From assembly GCF_001685395.1 (NCBI RefSeq), contig NZ_CP014167.1:3291501-3355500 (forward strand): DNA of 64,000 nucleotides, read 5' to 3'. Origin of the DNA: Paenibacillus yonginensis (GTDB taxonomy: Bacteria > Bacillota > Bacilli > Paenibacillales > Paenibacillaceae). This document shows positions 18,299-26,115 of this stretch, one piece after another; position 1 is the stretch's first letter, and each line of letters begins with the position of its first letter. The notes beneath the pieces were generated by a model. That model was not told the origin of the DNA, did no database searches, and worked only from the letters and a program-made list of their open reading frames with translations. The position numbers were made by a program, and so were the translations under genes.

Positions 18299-18331
18299 CA
18301 AGCCAGAGCGGCGGTGGGTATGAGAGCAATG
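18299..18331 (-). promoter_or_regulatory. Shared upstream element, binding-protein copy
   Basis: Second copy of CCGCTCTGGCTTG (18311-18299, minus), 46 bases before the start of the binding-protein gene, followed on the plus strand by ATGAGAGCAATG. The match with the copy at 13730 in sequence, order and distance suggests one regulator controls both units. Confidence 0.45.
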
Positions 18332-18463
18332 CACGATTTATTTTAAAATCGTCCGAATATGGACGAAAAACAAGCCGTCCAGGTTCACAAAACATTCCCC
18401 CAAACGGCTTCTAGGCTGCCCGATATGATCTTGTTGTTAAGGAACCCGGTTTCAAGCTGTCCT

Positions 18464-19114
18464 CTATTCGGCCAGGCCGTTCTTGTACGCATAAATCGCC
18501 GCCTGCGTCCGGTCTTCGACCCCCAGCTTGGCCAAGATGTTCGTAACATGGAATTTGACCGTCTTGACCCCGATGATCAGCTCATCCGCAATATCCTGAT
18601 TCGATTTGCCTTGAGCCAGCAGGCGCAGCACATCCATCTCGCGTTCGGTCAGCTCCTCATGGGCCGGTGCCGCCTGCTTGGGTTGACGGAAGCGGTTCAT
18701 CATTTTGGAGGCTACCTGGGATTCCAGCACGGATTGGCCCCGGGCAGCAGCCCGGATCGCATCGGCGATTTCCGTCGCACGCGATGTTTTCAGCAGATAG
18801 CTAAAGGCCCCCGCTTCGATGACCGGGTACATTTTCTCATCATCCAGATAGCTGGTTAATACAATTACTTTGCAGTCCGGATACAGCTTCAGCAGCTGCC
18901 GGGTGGTTTCAATGCCGTCCATGCCTTCCATCACCAGGTCCATCAGCACCACATCCGGCCTGTATTCCGTTGCCAGCCTGATGCCTTCCTCACCGCTGCT
19001 GGCTTCGCCGACGACTTCAATGCCGTCTTCAGTGCCCAGCACCGCGGCCAAACCAATCCGCACCATTTCGTGGTCATCCACCAGCAACACCTTGATCGGA
19101 TTCTCAAGCTCCAT
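18464..19114 (-). CDS. liaR: LiaR response regulator
   Basis: A 216-residue NarL-type response regulator: receiver domain with [11 protein letters not shown] at the N-terminus, phospho-acceptor Asp in [12 protein letters not shown] and KT.R near residue 105, then a LuxR-type helix-turn-helix at about 150-210 ([22 protein letters not shown]). The [12 protein letters not shown] motif is characteristic of LiaR/VraR, which responds to cell-wall antibiotics. ATG at 19114 has AAAGGA eleven bases upstream; an in-frame ATG at 19126 lies too close to it. It overlaps the end of liaS and is last in the operon. Confidence 0.93.
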   Translation of the reverse strand: MELENPIKVLLVDDHEMVRIGLAAVLGTEDGIEVVGEASSGEEGIRLATEYRPDVVLMDLVMEGMDGIETTRQLLKLYPDCKVIVLTSYLDDEKMYPVIEAGAFSYLLKTSRATEIADAIRAAARGQSVLESQVASKMMNRFRQPKQAAPAHEELTEREMDVLRLLAQGKSNQDIADELIIGVKTVKFHVTNILAKLGVEDRTQAAIYAYKNGLAE

Positions 19115-20177
19115 CCTGCACGTCATCCTTTCTTTCTTCGATTCCCGTCAGCAGCGGGACCGTGATTTCAATTCGTGTTCCTTTGCCCGGCGCCGTAATA
19201 AACTGGATCGACCCGCCGATCTCACGGACACGCTCCTGCATATTGGACAAGCCATAAGAGGCCTGTTTGGCATCATCCAGCTCGAAGCCAACCCCGTTGT
19301 CCCGCAGAATGACCCGCACTGCATCGCCACGCTTGAAGATCCGGATCTCCATTCTTTCGGCTTTCGCATGCCGCAGCGTGTTGGACATTGCCTCCTGGAT
19401 GATCCGGAACAGGTGATTTTCAATTCCTTTCACCAGGCTGAGGTCACGGTCCATTTCAAGCACGATGTCCATCGGCACCTTCGTTTTGAGCTCGCGGACC
19501 AGCTCCTCGACGCCTTGCGTCAGTTCCTTGCCTTCCAGGTACACCGGACGCAGATGCAGCAGCAGCGCACGCATTTCGGACTGGGCGACCGAAGCCATCT
19601 CCTCGATCAGCTCCACCTGCCGCTGGGCTTTGTCGAAATCTTTTTCCAGTGTCCGCCCGACCGCCGTCGCCGTCATCGAAATGGCAAACAGCTGCTGGGA
19701 CACCGCGTCATGCAGCTCGCGCGCGAGCCTTTGCCGTTCCTCCACGATCGCCGATACCCGGGCCTGTTCCGCCAGCTGGGCATTGTTGGTCGAAAGTCTC
19801 TGCAAGGAGGTCACCTGCTCTTCCCAACGTTTGCCGAGCCGCTCAAGCTGCTCACTCAGCTGTCCGACCTCGTCTTCTCCCAGCTTGGGTACCGTTCGGG
19901 ACAAGTTGCCTTTCTCCCACTGCAGGAGCGAGCTGCGGAGCAGATCCAGCCGGCGTTTGATCCGGTAGACATCGTAGAAGCCGTATGCAGCGCCAACAAC
20001 AACCAGCACCACCGCCAGCGTCAGACCCGCTACGACTGCCTGCTGCCAGGAGCTGTCCAGATTTAAATAGCCGTATGTATTAAGAACGTACAGAATCACG
20101 ACCAGCAGAAAAAGAGACAGGAGGATCCCGTCCCGCATGCTGCGTGAAACGATGTTCACCGGCTTCTTCCTTCTCAT
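19104..20177 (-). CDS. liaS: LiaS sensor histidine kinase
   Basis: A 357-residue kinase with two N-terminal membrane helices (about residues 16-33 and 47-70) separated by a very short outside loop, the hallmark of intramembrane-sensing kinases. HAMP follows, then HisKA_3 with phospho-acceptor His in [15 protein letters not shown], and HATPase with DNGVGF and GLSNMQER. It phosphorylates LiaR under envelope stress and is held in check by LiaF. GGGAGG precedes the ATG at 20177. It lies 18 bases after liaF and overlaps liaR. Confidence 0.94.
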   Translation of the reverse strand: MRRKKPVNIVSRSMRDGILLSLFLLVVILYVLNTYGYLNLDSSWQQAVVAGLTLAVVLVVVGAAYGFYDVYRIKRRLDLLRSSLLQWEKGNLSRTVPKLGEDEVGQLSEQLERLGKRWEEQVTSLQRLSTNNAQLAEQARVSAIVEERQRLARELHDAVSQQLFAISMTATAVGRTLEKDFDKAQRQVELIEEMASVAQSEMRALLLHLRPVYLEGKELTQGVEELVRELKTKVPMDIVLEMDRDLSLVKGIENHLFRIIQEAMSNTLRHAKAERMEIRIFKRGDAVRVILRDNGVGFELDDAKQASYGLSNMQERVREIGGSIQFITAPGKGTRIEITVPLLTGIEERKDDVQDGA

Positions 20178-20195
20178 CGGATCAAGACCCTCCCG

Positions 20196-20849
20196 TCAGT
20201 TGTTAATTCGTATATCTATATCTCCAACCAGGTAAGAGACGATAATTTTCACCTTTTGTTCACTCTGCTCATAGTTCGGGGAACGCCAATGAATACGATT
20301 CATCAAGCCGGTATCCGATTCCCTTCCCAGGCCGATCCGCCCGAAGAACACAAAAGCGTCGATCTCCACGCCATAATCCTCCGACAGGACCAAATCGAGA
20401 TCCCCGACAATCCCTTGGAACATTAAAATATTGTCCCCGTCCTCTATGATAGCCAAAGTAAGATCGACATCAAGCTCACCCAGCACGTGCATCATGCCAA
20501 TATTGCGAAGGGTCCAGGGATCGCGGTCCCAGTGAATGCTCTGCACAAAGTTGTGTCTTTGAATATAATCCTTATTCGGTCTTGCCTTTCGCGCCTTGGC
20601 GTAGAAGACCGCAAGCGAAATAGCCAATATGGTAATCACCAGCAGCAGATGATCGAGCAAAATAATGCCGCAGCCTACGGTCAGCAGGATGTAGCCGGTT
20701 TTGACATCGTCCCCCTGCCGGATCTTGTAAACGCCGTACACCAGCAAGACAAGTGCGACAATCGTAAAGAAGCCCATCCATTTAAACGCAATCAAGGCGA
20801 TGCCGATGATCATCAGCGTTATCGCCCACATTCGGGTTCTGTCTCTCAT
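20196..20849 (-). CDS. liaF: LiaF, membrane inhibitor of LiaS
   Basis: A 217-residue protein with four hydrophobic helices in the first 85 residues and a C-terminal beta-rich soluble domain (GELDVDLTLAIIEDG, GDLDLVLSEDYGVEI, VSYLVGDIDIRI) of the YvqF type. LiaF keeps LiaS inactive in unstressed cells. AGGAGG precedes the ATG at 20849. It is the first gene of a liaF-liaS-liaR unit; a hairpin upstream separates it from the pspA unit. Confidence 0.92.
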   Translation of the reverse strand: MRDRTRMWAITLMIIGIALIAFKWMGFFTIVALVLLVYGVYKIRQGDDVKTGYILLTVGCGIILLDHLLLVITILAISLAVFYAKARKARPNKDYIQRHNFVQSIHWDRDPWTLRNIGMMHVLGELDVDLTLAIIEDGDNILMFQGIVGDLDLVLSEDYGVEIDAFVFFGRIGLGRESDTGLMNRIHWRSPNYEQSEQKVKIIVSYLVGDIDIRINN

Positions 20850-20879
20850 GCCGCACCTCCTCTGGCTGTGATTTTAACT

Positions 20880-20923
20880 GTAGAAAAGCCATAGCAGCAC
20901 CTCCGTGCCGTATGGCTCTTCTG
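20880..20923 (-). terminator. Hairpin between pspA and liaF
   Basis: AGAAGAGCCATACGGCAC pairs with GTGCTGCTATGGCTTTTCT on the minus strand, a stem of about 17 bases with few mismatches. The T-tail is short, so read-through into liaF is likely. Confidence 0.7.
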
Positions 20924-21024
20924 TCCGTACAGAATCCCGTTCTGCCTGCAGGCTTCAAGCGCAGCAGCAGACAGATCGTCCATGCCTGTACAGCATAACA
21001 TATTTATCGGGGTTCCTGAATCAC

Positions 21025-21735
21025 TTATTCCTCAGAATCTGCAGCCGGTTTGGCCGTTCCGCCGCCCAGCTTCGATTTCAGCGCGTTCAGCTGCTCTTCA
21101 ACTTTCATCTGTTTCTCTACATCCACCGGACTCGAATTGTAGAGGCTGCTGCCACCGCCATTATATGGCGTACGCATCACGTCCGCTTCGGCTTCCATCT
21201 GCATGATTTTCTCTTCCATACGCTGGAAGCCCATCGAAGCGCTGCCGCTCTCAATCGTATGCAGGCTGCTGATCGAAGACATTTGTTTCTTCGCTTTAGC
21301 CATTTGAGCTCGGGATACCAGCTCATTGCGTTTGTTGCGCAGCTTGTAGAACTCGTCTTTCATGTCATGAAGCTGCTGCTTCAGATCCTGGGCATGCACC
21401 TCGGCCTGAGTATGCAGATCATGGAATTCGACCTGCTTCTGGTCGTAGTAGATTTTCTCCTCAAGCAGCTTGCGGGCAAGCTCTTCCTGGCCGTTCGACA
21501 AAGCTGCGGCAGCCTGGCTTTCACGCTGTGCGGAAACGCGGACCGCTTCATCCAGACGCTGCTTCATGCGCCGCTCGTTCGCCATCTGCTTCGCTACTGT
21601 TACCTCAGCCTCGCGGATTTCAGCCTCCATATCGCGTAAATATTGATTGAGCATTACAATCGGATCTTCCACTTTATCCAGCAGTTCATTGACAGACGCC
21701 TTTGTTATATCCTTAATTCTCTTGAATACTCCCAT
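21025..21735 (-). CDS. pspA: PspA/LiaH-type phage-shock protein, paralogue 1
   Basis: A 236-residue, almost wholly helical protein starting [21 protein letters not shown], the amphipathic membrane-binding helix of the PspA/IM30/LiaH family, followed by coiled-coil to about residue 200 and a disordered Gly/Pro/Ala tail. Family members form ESCRT-III-like rings and shield damaged membrane. AAAGGAG precedes the ATG at 21735, two bases after the pspC stop. A second paralogue lies two genes upstream. Confidence 0.92.
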   Translation of the reverse strand: MGVFKRIKDITKASVNELLDKVEDPIVMLNQYLRDMEAEIREAEVTVAKQMANERRMKQRLDEAVRVSAQRESQAAAALSNGQEELARKLLEEKIYYDQKQVEFHDLHTQAEVHAQDLKQQLHDMKDEFYKLRNKRNELVSRAQMAKAKKQMSSISSLHTIESGSASMGFQRMEEKIMQMEAEADVMRTPYNGGGSSLYNSSPVDVEKQMKVEEQLNALKSKLGGGTAKPAADSEE

Positions 21736-21737
21736 TG

Positions 21738-22295
21738 TTATTCGTCTCCTTTCTCTTGCTTCCCATTTTCGTATTTAGCCAGCTTCTGACGAAGCTCTTC
21801 CAGTTCCTTCTGCATCGCTTTCTTCTCAATATCGCCCATCATGTAATCCAGATTGGATTCCTCTGTCCGGCCGTAGCCTTCAGGACCTCTGCGGTTATCA
21901 TGCCCGAATTGCGGGGATCTTGGCGAAGGTGCATCAAAAGGTCCGCGCCGTCCCGAGAAACGCTCCTCGAAATCACGTTTGAACTCCTGATGCGAGAATC
22001 GGCGATCCGGTCCGTATCCTCCAGGACCTGGGCCAGGGCCAGGGCCAGGTCCTGGACCCGGATTGTAGCCGGAGTTCCAGCCTCCGCCGTAAAAAGGATC
22101 ATGCGGCTGATAAGGTTCCTTCGATACCACCAGTGATGCGATCAAATAGAGCAAAATAACAGCTCCGCTTGTAAAAGGAATCGCAATGACGAGAAGCAGA
22201 CGCAGAATGCCCGCACTGATGCCGAAGCTATCCGCCAGTCCTCCGCACAACCCGGTGATCCACCGGTCTTTGCGGGATCTGTATACTCTGTTCAC
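21738..22295 (-). CDS. PspC-domain membrane protein with Pro-Gly repeat linker
   Basis: A 185-residue protein. The PspC domain at residues 1-62 has [17 protein letters not shown] and a membrane helix ending in a Tyr-Leu-Ile stretch. A linker with seven tandem Pro-Gly pairs (about 78-92) follows, then a charged Arg/Gly/Pro-rich region and a C-terminal coiled coil (about 160-182). The start is GTG at 22295 with GGGAGGAGT upstream, four bases after the previous stop. It may anchor or sense PspA at the membrane; in Bacillus the equivalent position is held by liaG, which is unrelated. Confidence 0.85.
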   Translation of the reverse strand: MNRVYRSRKDRWITGLCGGLADSFGISAGILRLLLVIAIPFTSGAVILLYLIASLVVSKEPYQPHDPFYGGGWNSGYNPGPGPGPGPGPGPGGYGPDRRFSHQEFKRDFEERFSGRRGPFDAPSPRSPQFGHDNRRGPEGYGRTEESNLDYMMGDIEKKAMQKELEELRQKLAKYENGKQEKGDE

Positions 22296-22299
22296 GCGC

Positions 22300-22974
22300 T
22301 TACACTCCTCCCTGTTTGTTCAGCTTCTGTTTCAGCCGCTCCAACTCGCGCTCCAGAGTAGACTGAAGTCCTGCCGAGCTGAAGGTACCGGGGTCCCCGG
22401 CTGTTTCGTGTCTCCGGAGCTCGCGCAGGCTGCGCTGCTCCCACTCCATGTCGGATACGCGGTCCTCAAGCCGGCCGAACATCTTCGGCACGTCCCGGTC
22501 CGTCCCCATCCGCTGGTTCATACGCTGCTGCAACCGCAGCGTCTCCATCCGTGCATAATAATATTGGCGTTTACTATACACCGTCTGGTATTCGGTCTTC
22601 AGTTCCCCAAGCTGCAGCTCAAGCTCCTGCAAGGAATCAAAACTTTGATTGTAGAGCTCTTCATATTGCTCGAGCTTTTCCTCATACAGCATTTTTTCCT
22701 GCAAAGCGAGTTTGGCCAGGTTCTCTTCACCGGCTTTCAAAGCCAGCAGCGCCTGCTCTTCCCTTTTGGAGCGCATGGCCTTAGCCTGCTCAACCTGCCC
22801 TTTCAAATTGCGGGTATGGCTTGAGCATTGCTGGTACAGCTTTTCTACTTCCGCAATCTCCTGCCGGGTTTCGTACAGAAACCGGTCAATCATCTGTACC
22901 GGATCCTGTGCTTGCTCCAGCCGTTCGTTTAATGTAGCCAATGTGATGTCTCGTACCCGTCGAAATACGCCCAT
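22300..22974 (-). CDS. PspA/IM30-family protein, paralogue 2
   Basis: A 224-residue helical protein starting MGVFRRVRDITLATLNERLEQA, again a PspA-type amphipathic helix, but with a divergent body: CSSHTRNLKGQVEQA and a Tyr-rich stretch YSKRQYYYARMETLRLQQRM. Coiled coil covers about residues 25-180. GGAGG precedes the ATG at 22974. It shares the operon with pspC and the first pspA, so mixed oligomers are possible. Confidence 0.88.
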   Translation of the reverse strand: MGVFRRVRDITLATLNERLEQAQDPVQMIDRFLYETRQEIAEVEKLYQQCSSHTRNLKGQVEQAKAMRSKREEQALLALKAGEENLAKLALQEKMLYEEKLEQYEELYNQSFDSLQELELQLGELKTEYQTVYSKRQYYYARMETLRLQQRMNQRMGTDRDVPKMFGRLEDRVSDMEWEQRSLRELRRHETAGDPGTFSSAGLQSTLERELERLKQKLNKQGGV

Positions 22975-23123
22975 GCTGAGTTGTCCCTCCTAACCCTTCC
23001 GGATTTTGTGCTTGTTTATGCTATAAAATCCATTCGGTTCATTTCATTATTAATTTCGCGTCTAAAGCATTTACTTGCTGAATTCAAGCTCTCAGGAAAC
23101 TTGGATCGCGAAGCTGCTCAACC

Positions 23124-23444
23124 TTAACCCTGCCTTCTTCCATGCCGGAATACGGAGATGCCGTACAGCACTATTCCGATGCCGATTGCCGGAACGATCA
23201 GCCAGGCCAGCTTGGACAGCAGGACCAGCACGCCGATAATCAGAACGATCCAGCCAAAAAAGGCGTTGCCCCGGCGAATTCCGTAATAACCTAAAGCAAT
23301 CATCGCCGCCGCGATAATCAGTCCGAAGAAGAATCCAAATACATGACTGAGCAGCGGGATAAACTTACCGGTAATCACCAGCACTCCAATTACAATAAGT
23401 ATAACCGCAAGCCCTTTAGATCCGCTGTTTCTCATATTGTTCAC
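23124..23444 (-). CDS. LiaI-like small membrane protein
   Basis: A 106-residue protein of four hydrophobic segments with short basic ends (GLAVILIVIGVLVITGKF, FGFFFGLIIAAAMIALGYYG, FFGWIVLIIGVLVLLSKL, IVPAIGIGIVLYGI). The pattern resembles LiaI, the membrane anchor of LiaH. The GTG at 23444 has AAGGAG five bases upstream. It is the first gene of the lia/psp locus, 149 bases ahead of the second pspA paralogue, matching liaI-liaH order in Bacillus. Sequence identity to LiaI is not obvious by eye. Confidence 0.65.
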   Translation of the reverse strand: MNNMRNSGSKGLAVILIVIGVLVITGKFIPLLSHVFGFFFGLIIAAAMIALGYYGIRRGNAFFGWIVLIIGVLVLLSKLAWLIVPAIGIGIVLYGISVFRHGRRQG

Positions 23445-23498
23445 CGCCTCTCCTTAACCTTATGACTCTATTCTAATCTTCATCGGCTTTTCCCAAAA

Positions 23499-23557
23499 CA
23501 GACCGGGGGCGGTTTTTGAACCTAGACCAAAGTCGAGGATCGCCTCAGACCGGAAGT
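23499..23557 (-). promoter_or_regulatory. Triple AGACC repeat upstream of the lia/psp operon (candidate LiaR sites)
   Basis: AGACC occurs at 23500, 23524 and 23547, spaced 24 and 23 bases, about two helical turns each, on one strand. Two copies extend to AGACCaaAGT and AGACCggAAGT. They lie just upstream of a weak minus-strand promoter (TTTTGG, 17 bases, TAGAAT) for the LiaI-like gene. Known LiaR targets carry GGTCT-type sites, so LiaR autoactivation is a reasonable inference. Confidence 0.5.
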
Positions 23558-23571
23558 TTAACTGCAAATGG

Positions 23572-23600
23572 TTTACAGGTTCAAAATTAAAATTTATACT
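23572..23600 (+). promoter_or_regulatory. Sigma-A promoter of the ArsB/NhaD-type permease gene
   Basis: TTTACA (23572-23577), 17 bases, TATACT (23595-23600). Transcription should start near 23607, leaving a leader of about 190 bases before the start codon. Confidence 0.75.
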
Positions 23601-23606
23601 TATTAT

Positions 23607-23725
23607 AAGGGTATGCGGACATGCTTATGGACCATAAACTTATGGTCATTAGACGTACGGACAACAGAATGATGCAGTTTTATTGGGAGGAGCCTGTCAC
23701 CGACGGGCTCCTTTTATCTTTTTTT
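23607..23725 (+). promoter_or_regulatory. Structured leader with intrinsic terminator (candidate riboswitch)
   Basis: Between promoter and coding region lie a perfect inverted repeat GACCATAA-AC-TTATGGTC (23630-23647), flanking segments that can pair (GTATG near 23611 with CGTAC near 23655), and a terminator: GGAGCCTGTC-ACC-GACGGGCTCC followed by TTTTATCTTTTTTT (23689-23725). The terminator ends 73 bases before the ATG, so it must be attenuated for expression. I could not match it to a known riboswitch class. Confidence 0.55.
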
Positions 23726-23798
23726 AGAGCCGGAAGCTTTCATAGCGTGTTTATTTCCGTCATTCGCAGCTCATATTAAACTTATTAGGGAGGTTGTT

Positions 23799-25076
23799 AT
23801 GCACGCACAAGCCTGGTGGGCAGTTGCTATCTTTCTAGTTACCTATGCCCTCATCATCAGCGAAAAGATTCACCGCACGATCATCGCCATGTTAGGCGGC
23901 ATCCTGCTGATTGTCTTTGGCATCCTAAGCCAGGAGTCCGCTCTGGAGCACATTGATTTCAATACCCTGGGCCTGCTTCTTGGCATGATGGTCATCGTGA
24001 ACACCACAGCCGAAACGGGATTGTTCAAGTTTATCGGCCTTTGGACAGCCAAGAGATCCGGCGGACACCCCATCCGCATTCTCTGGATGCTCGTGGTCAT
24101 TACGGCGGTTGCTTCCGCCTTTCTGGACAACGTCACAACGATCATGCTTATGGTCCCCGTCACCTTCAGCATTACCCGGCAGCTTAAGGTTCCGGCTTTT
24201 CCGTTTATCTTCACTCAGGTCATGGCCTCCAATATTGGCGGAACCGCGACGCTGATCGGCGACCCGCCGAATATTATGATCGGCAGCGCCGTGAAGGAAA
24301 TGACCTTTAACGCTTTCCTGCTGAATCTGGCGCCGCTCGTCCTGGTTATTCTGGCAGTCAGCATCCTGTTGTTTATTCTGATATTCAGGAAACAGCTAGT
24401 AACCTCGGATAAAAACCGGGAACAGCTGATGAATTATAATCTGAACGGAATCATTCATGACCGTAAGCTGCTGGTCAAAAGCTTAACCGTTCTCGGCCTT
24501 GTGATTCTGGGCTTCTTCCTGCATCAGGCCTTACATCTGGAGTCGGCAACCGTTGCGCTGGCTGGAGCTTTCCTGCTGCTGCTGCTTACTGGCGAACAAG
24601 TTATGGAACGTGCTTTCCGCTCTGTTGAATGGCCGACCCTGTTCTTCTTCATCGGGTTGTTTGTTCTGGTAGGAGGGCTTGTGGATACAGGAGTCATCGC
24701 CCAGCTGGCCGACCGCGCTATTTCGCTTACAGGCGGAGACGCTCTTGCCGGAAGCATGCTCATTCTGTGGCTCAGTGCCATTGCGTCCGCCTTTCTTGAC
24801 AACATCCCGTTTGTTGCCACTATGATTCCTTTAATTCAGGACATGAACCAGATGGGCGTTCATCCTATTGAACCTTTATGGTGGAGCTTGTCCTTAGGAG
24901 CCTGCCTCGGCGGGAACGGGACCTTGATCGGAGCCAGCGCAAATCTCATTGCAGCCGGACTGTCAGCCAAAGAAGACGAGCCGATCAGCTTCCTGAAGTT
25001 TATCAAATACGGCTTTCCGCTGATGATCGTCACCGTCCTGCTGTCGACCGTATACATTTATTTGCGATATTTCTGA
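23799..25076 (+). CDS. ArsB/NhaD-family ion permease
   Basis: A 425-residue membrane protein with about eleven to twelve helices of the ion-transporter superfamily (ArsB, NhaD, P protein, citrate permeases). Two repeat halves are visible, each with a conserved re-entrant motif: ASAFLDNVTTIMLMVPVT (about residue 106) with NIGGTATLIGDPPNIMIG (about 147), and ASAFLDNIPFVATMIPL (about 329) with GGNGTLIGASANLIAAG (about 370). These motifs bind the transported ion in the family; substrate may be sodium, arsenite or a dicarboxylate and cannot be told here. AGGGAGG precedes the ATG at 23799. It stands alone between its regulated leader and a terminator. Confidence 0.85.
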   Translation: MHAQAWWAVAIFLVTYALIISEKIHRTIIAMLGGILLIVFGILSQESALEHIDFNTLGLLLGMMVIVNTTAETGLFKFIGLWTAKRSGGHPIRILWMLVVITAVASAFLDNVTTIMLMVPVTFSITRQLKVPAFPFIFTQVMASNIGGTATLIGDPPNIMIGSAVKEMTFNAFLLNLAPLVLVILAVSILLFILIFRKQLVTSDKNREQLMNYNLNGIIHDRKLLVKSLTVLGLVILGFFLHQALHLESATVALAGAFLLLLLTGEQVMERAFRSVEWPTLFFFIGLFVLVGGLVDTGVIAQLADRAISLTGGDALAGSMLILWLSAIASAFLDNIPFVATMIPLIQDMNQMGVHPIEPLWWSLSLGACLGGNGTLIGASANLIAAGLSAKEDEPISFLKFIKYGFPLMIVTVLLSTVYIYLRYF

Positions 25077-25083
25077 ATGTAAA

Positions 25084-25137
25084 CAAGCGCCTTTACACCC
25101 ATTCTCGAAAGAACGGGTGTAAGGGCGCTTGATTTTG
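25084..25137. terminator. Bidirectional terminator between permease and murR
   Basis: CAAGCGCC-TTACACCC-TTCT, loop CGA, AGAA-GGGTGTAA-GGCGCTTG followed by ATTTTGG: a stem of about 22 base pairs serving the convergent permease gene and murR operon. Confidence 0.85.
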
Positions 25138-25194
25138 GTTGGTTTTGCATGCCTATGTATGAAAACCACAAACCGGTGTTTATTTTCTTAAAAG

Positions 25195-26040
25195 TTATTT
25201 GTGGTTTTTCTTAACTACTCTGCGTGTTAATTCAAGATACCGGACAGACTGCTCATAATTCCGGCTGGATACCGCCAGATACAGAATATCAATCAGATTA
25301 AGCTGAGTAATCCGGGAAGAAGTAGCTCCGCTGCGGATCTCCATTTCGGTTGAAGAGATATACAGTGGAATATCCGCCAGTTCGCTGACTGGGTTGTTTC
25401 CATAACGGGTAATCGAAATGACTGCTGCTCCCCGCTCTTTCGCATGTTTAAGACAATCCACAACCGTCTGGGTTTCGCCGGAATAAGAAATGCCAACCAC
25501 CACATCCTCTTTAGTCAGCATGACGGAAGAAATCAGCTGCTGGTCCGGATCCATGAAGGCCATACTGAGTTTATTGATGCGCATAAATTTCTGCTGAGCG
25601 TCCAAAGCAATAAGATTCGAAGCTCCAACGCCGTAAAAAAAGATTTGTTTGGCTTTTACCAAGGTCTCCACAGCTTTCTCTACAAAAGCAGGCGTCAATA
25701 TTTTCATCGTATCCACAATGGACTGCATGTTATTGTTGGAAACCGTCTCTATCAGCTCGGCGATCGTGCTGTCCGGTTTAATTTCCTGATAGCCGTTTGC
25801 GAAGCCCTGAGTCTGCAGGTCTCCGGCTACTTTGAGCTTCAGCTCCTGATACCCCTTAAATCCTGCAGATTTGCACAGCCGGATCACGGCGGCCTGAGAA
25901 CCGCCGCTTTCTTCGGCAAGCTGAGCGACAGACATGTCAATAATCCGCTGCGGATCGTTTAATATAAAATCGGCCACTTTGCGCTCGGAAGACGTTAAGG
26001 TATTCACGAGTTCCCTAAGCCTCACTAAACCGCCATTCAT
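25195..26040 (-). CDS. murR: MurR/RpiR-family regulator
   Basis: A 281-residue regulator with an N-terminal RpiR helix-turn-helix (residues 1-77, AEESGGSQAAVIRLCKSAGF as recognition region) and a C-terminal SIS sugar-phosphate-binding domain (FFYGVGASN near 133, GISYSGETQTVV near 184). MurR proteins bind MurNAc 6-phosphate and control its catabolism. AGGAAGG precedes the ATG at 26040. It is the last gene of a six-gene unit headed by namZ, 75 bases after the second permease, and murK-murQ are divergent at the other end, which supports the MurR assignment. Confidence 0.88.
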   Translation of the reverse strand: MNGGLVRLRELVNTLTSSERKVADFILNDPQRIIDMSVAQLAEESGGSQAAVIRLCKSAGFKGYQELKLKVAGDLQTQGFANGYQEIKPDSTIAELIETVSNNNMQSIVDTMKILTPAFVEKAVETLVKAKQIFFYGVGASNLIALDAQQKFMRINKLSMAFMDPDQQLISSVMLTKEDVVVGISYSGETQTVVDCLKHAKERGAAVISITRYGNNPVSELADIPLYISSTEMEIRSGATSSRITQLNLIDILYLAVSSRNYEQSVRYLELTRRVVKKNHK

Positions 26041-26115
26041 GGAGTTCCCTTCCTCTCTCTCTTATCCTTGGTCCTCTATAATTCGTTCAGAATAATTCGT
26101 TCAGAGCCGTATCCT

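Noticed and set aside
18870-20066. 398-codon plus-strand frame opposite liaR/liaS
   Set aside because: Antisense shadow; liaS and liaR motifs are unambiguous.
23595-23660. Purine riboswitch upstream of the ArsB/NhaD-type permease
   Set aside because: The spacing and conserved loop bases of the purine class are absent, and -10 box bases would have to be part of the first helix.
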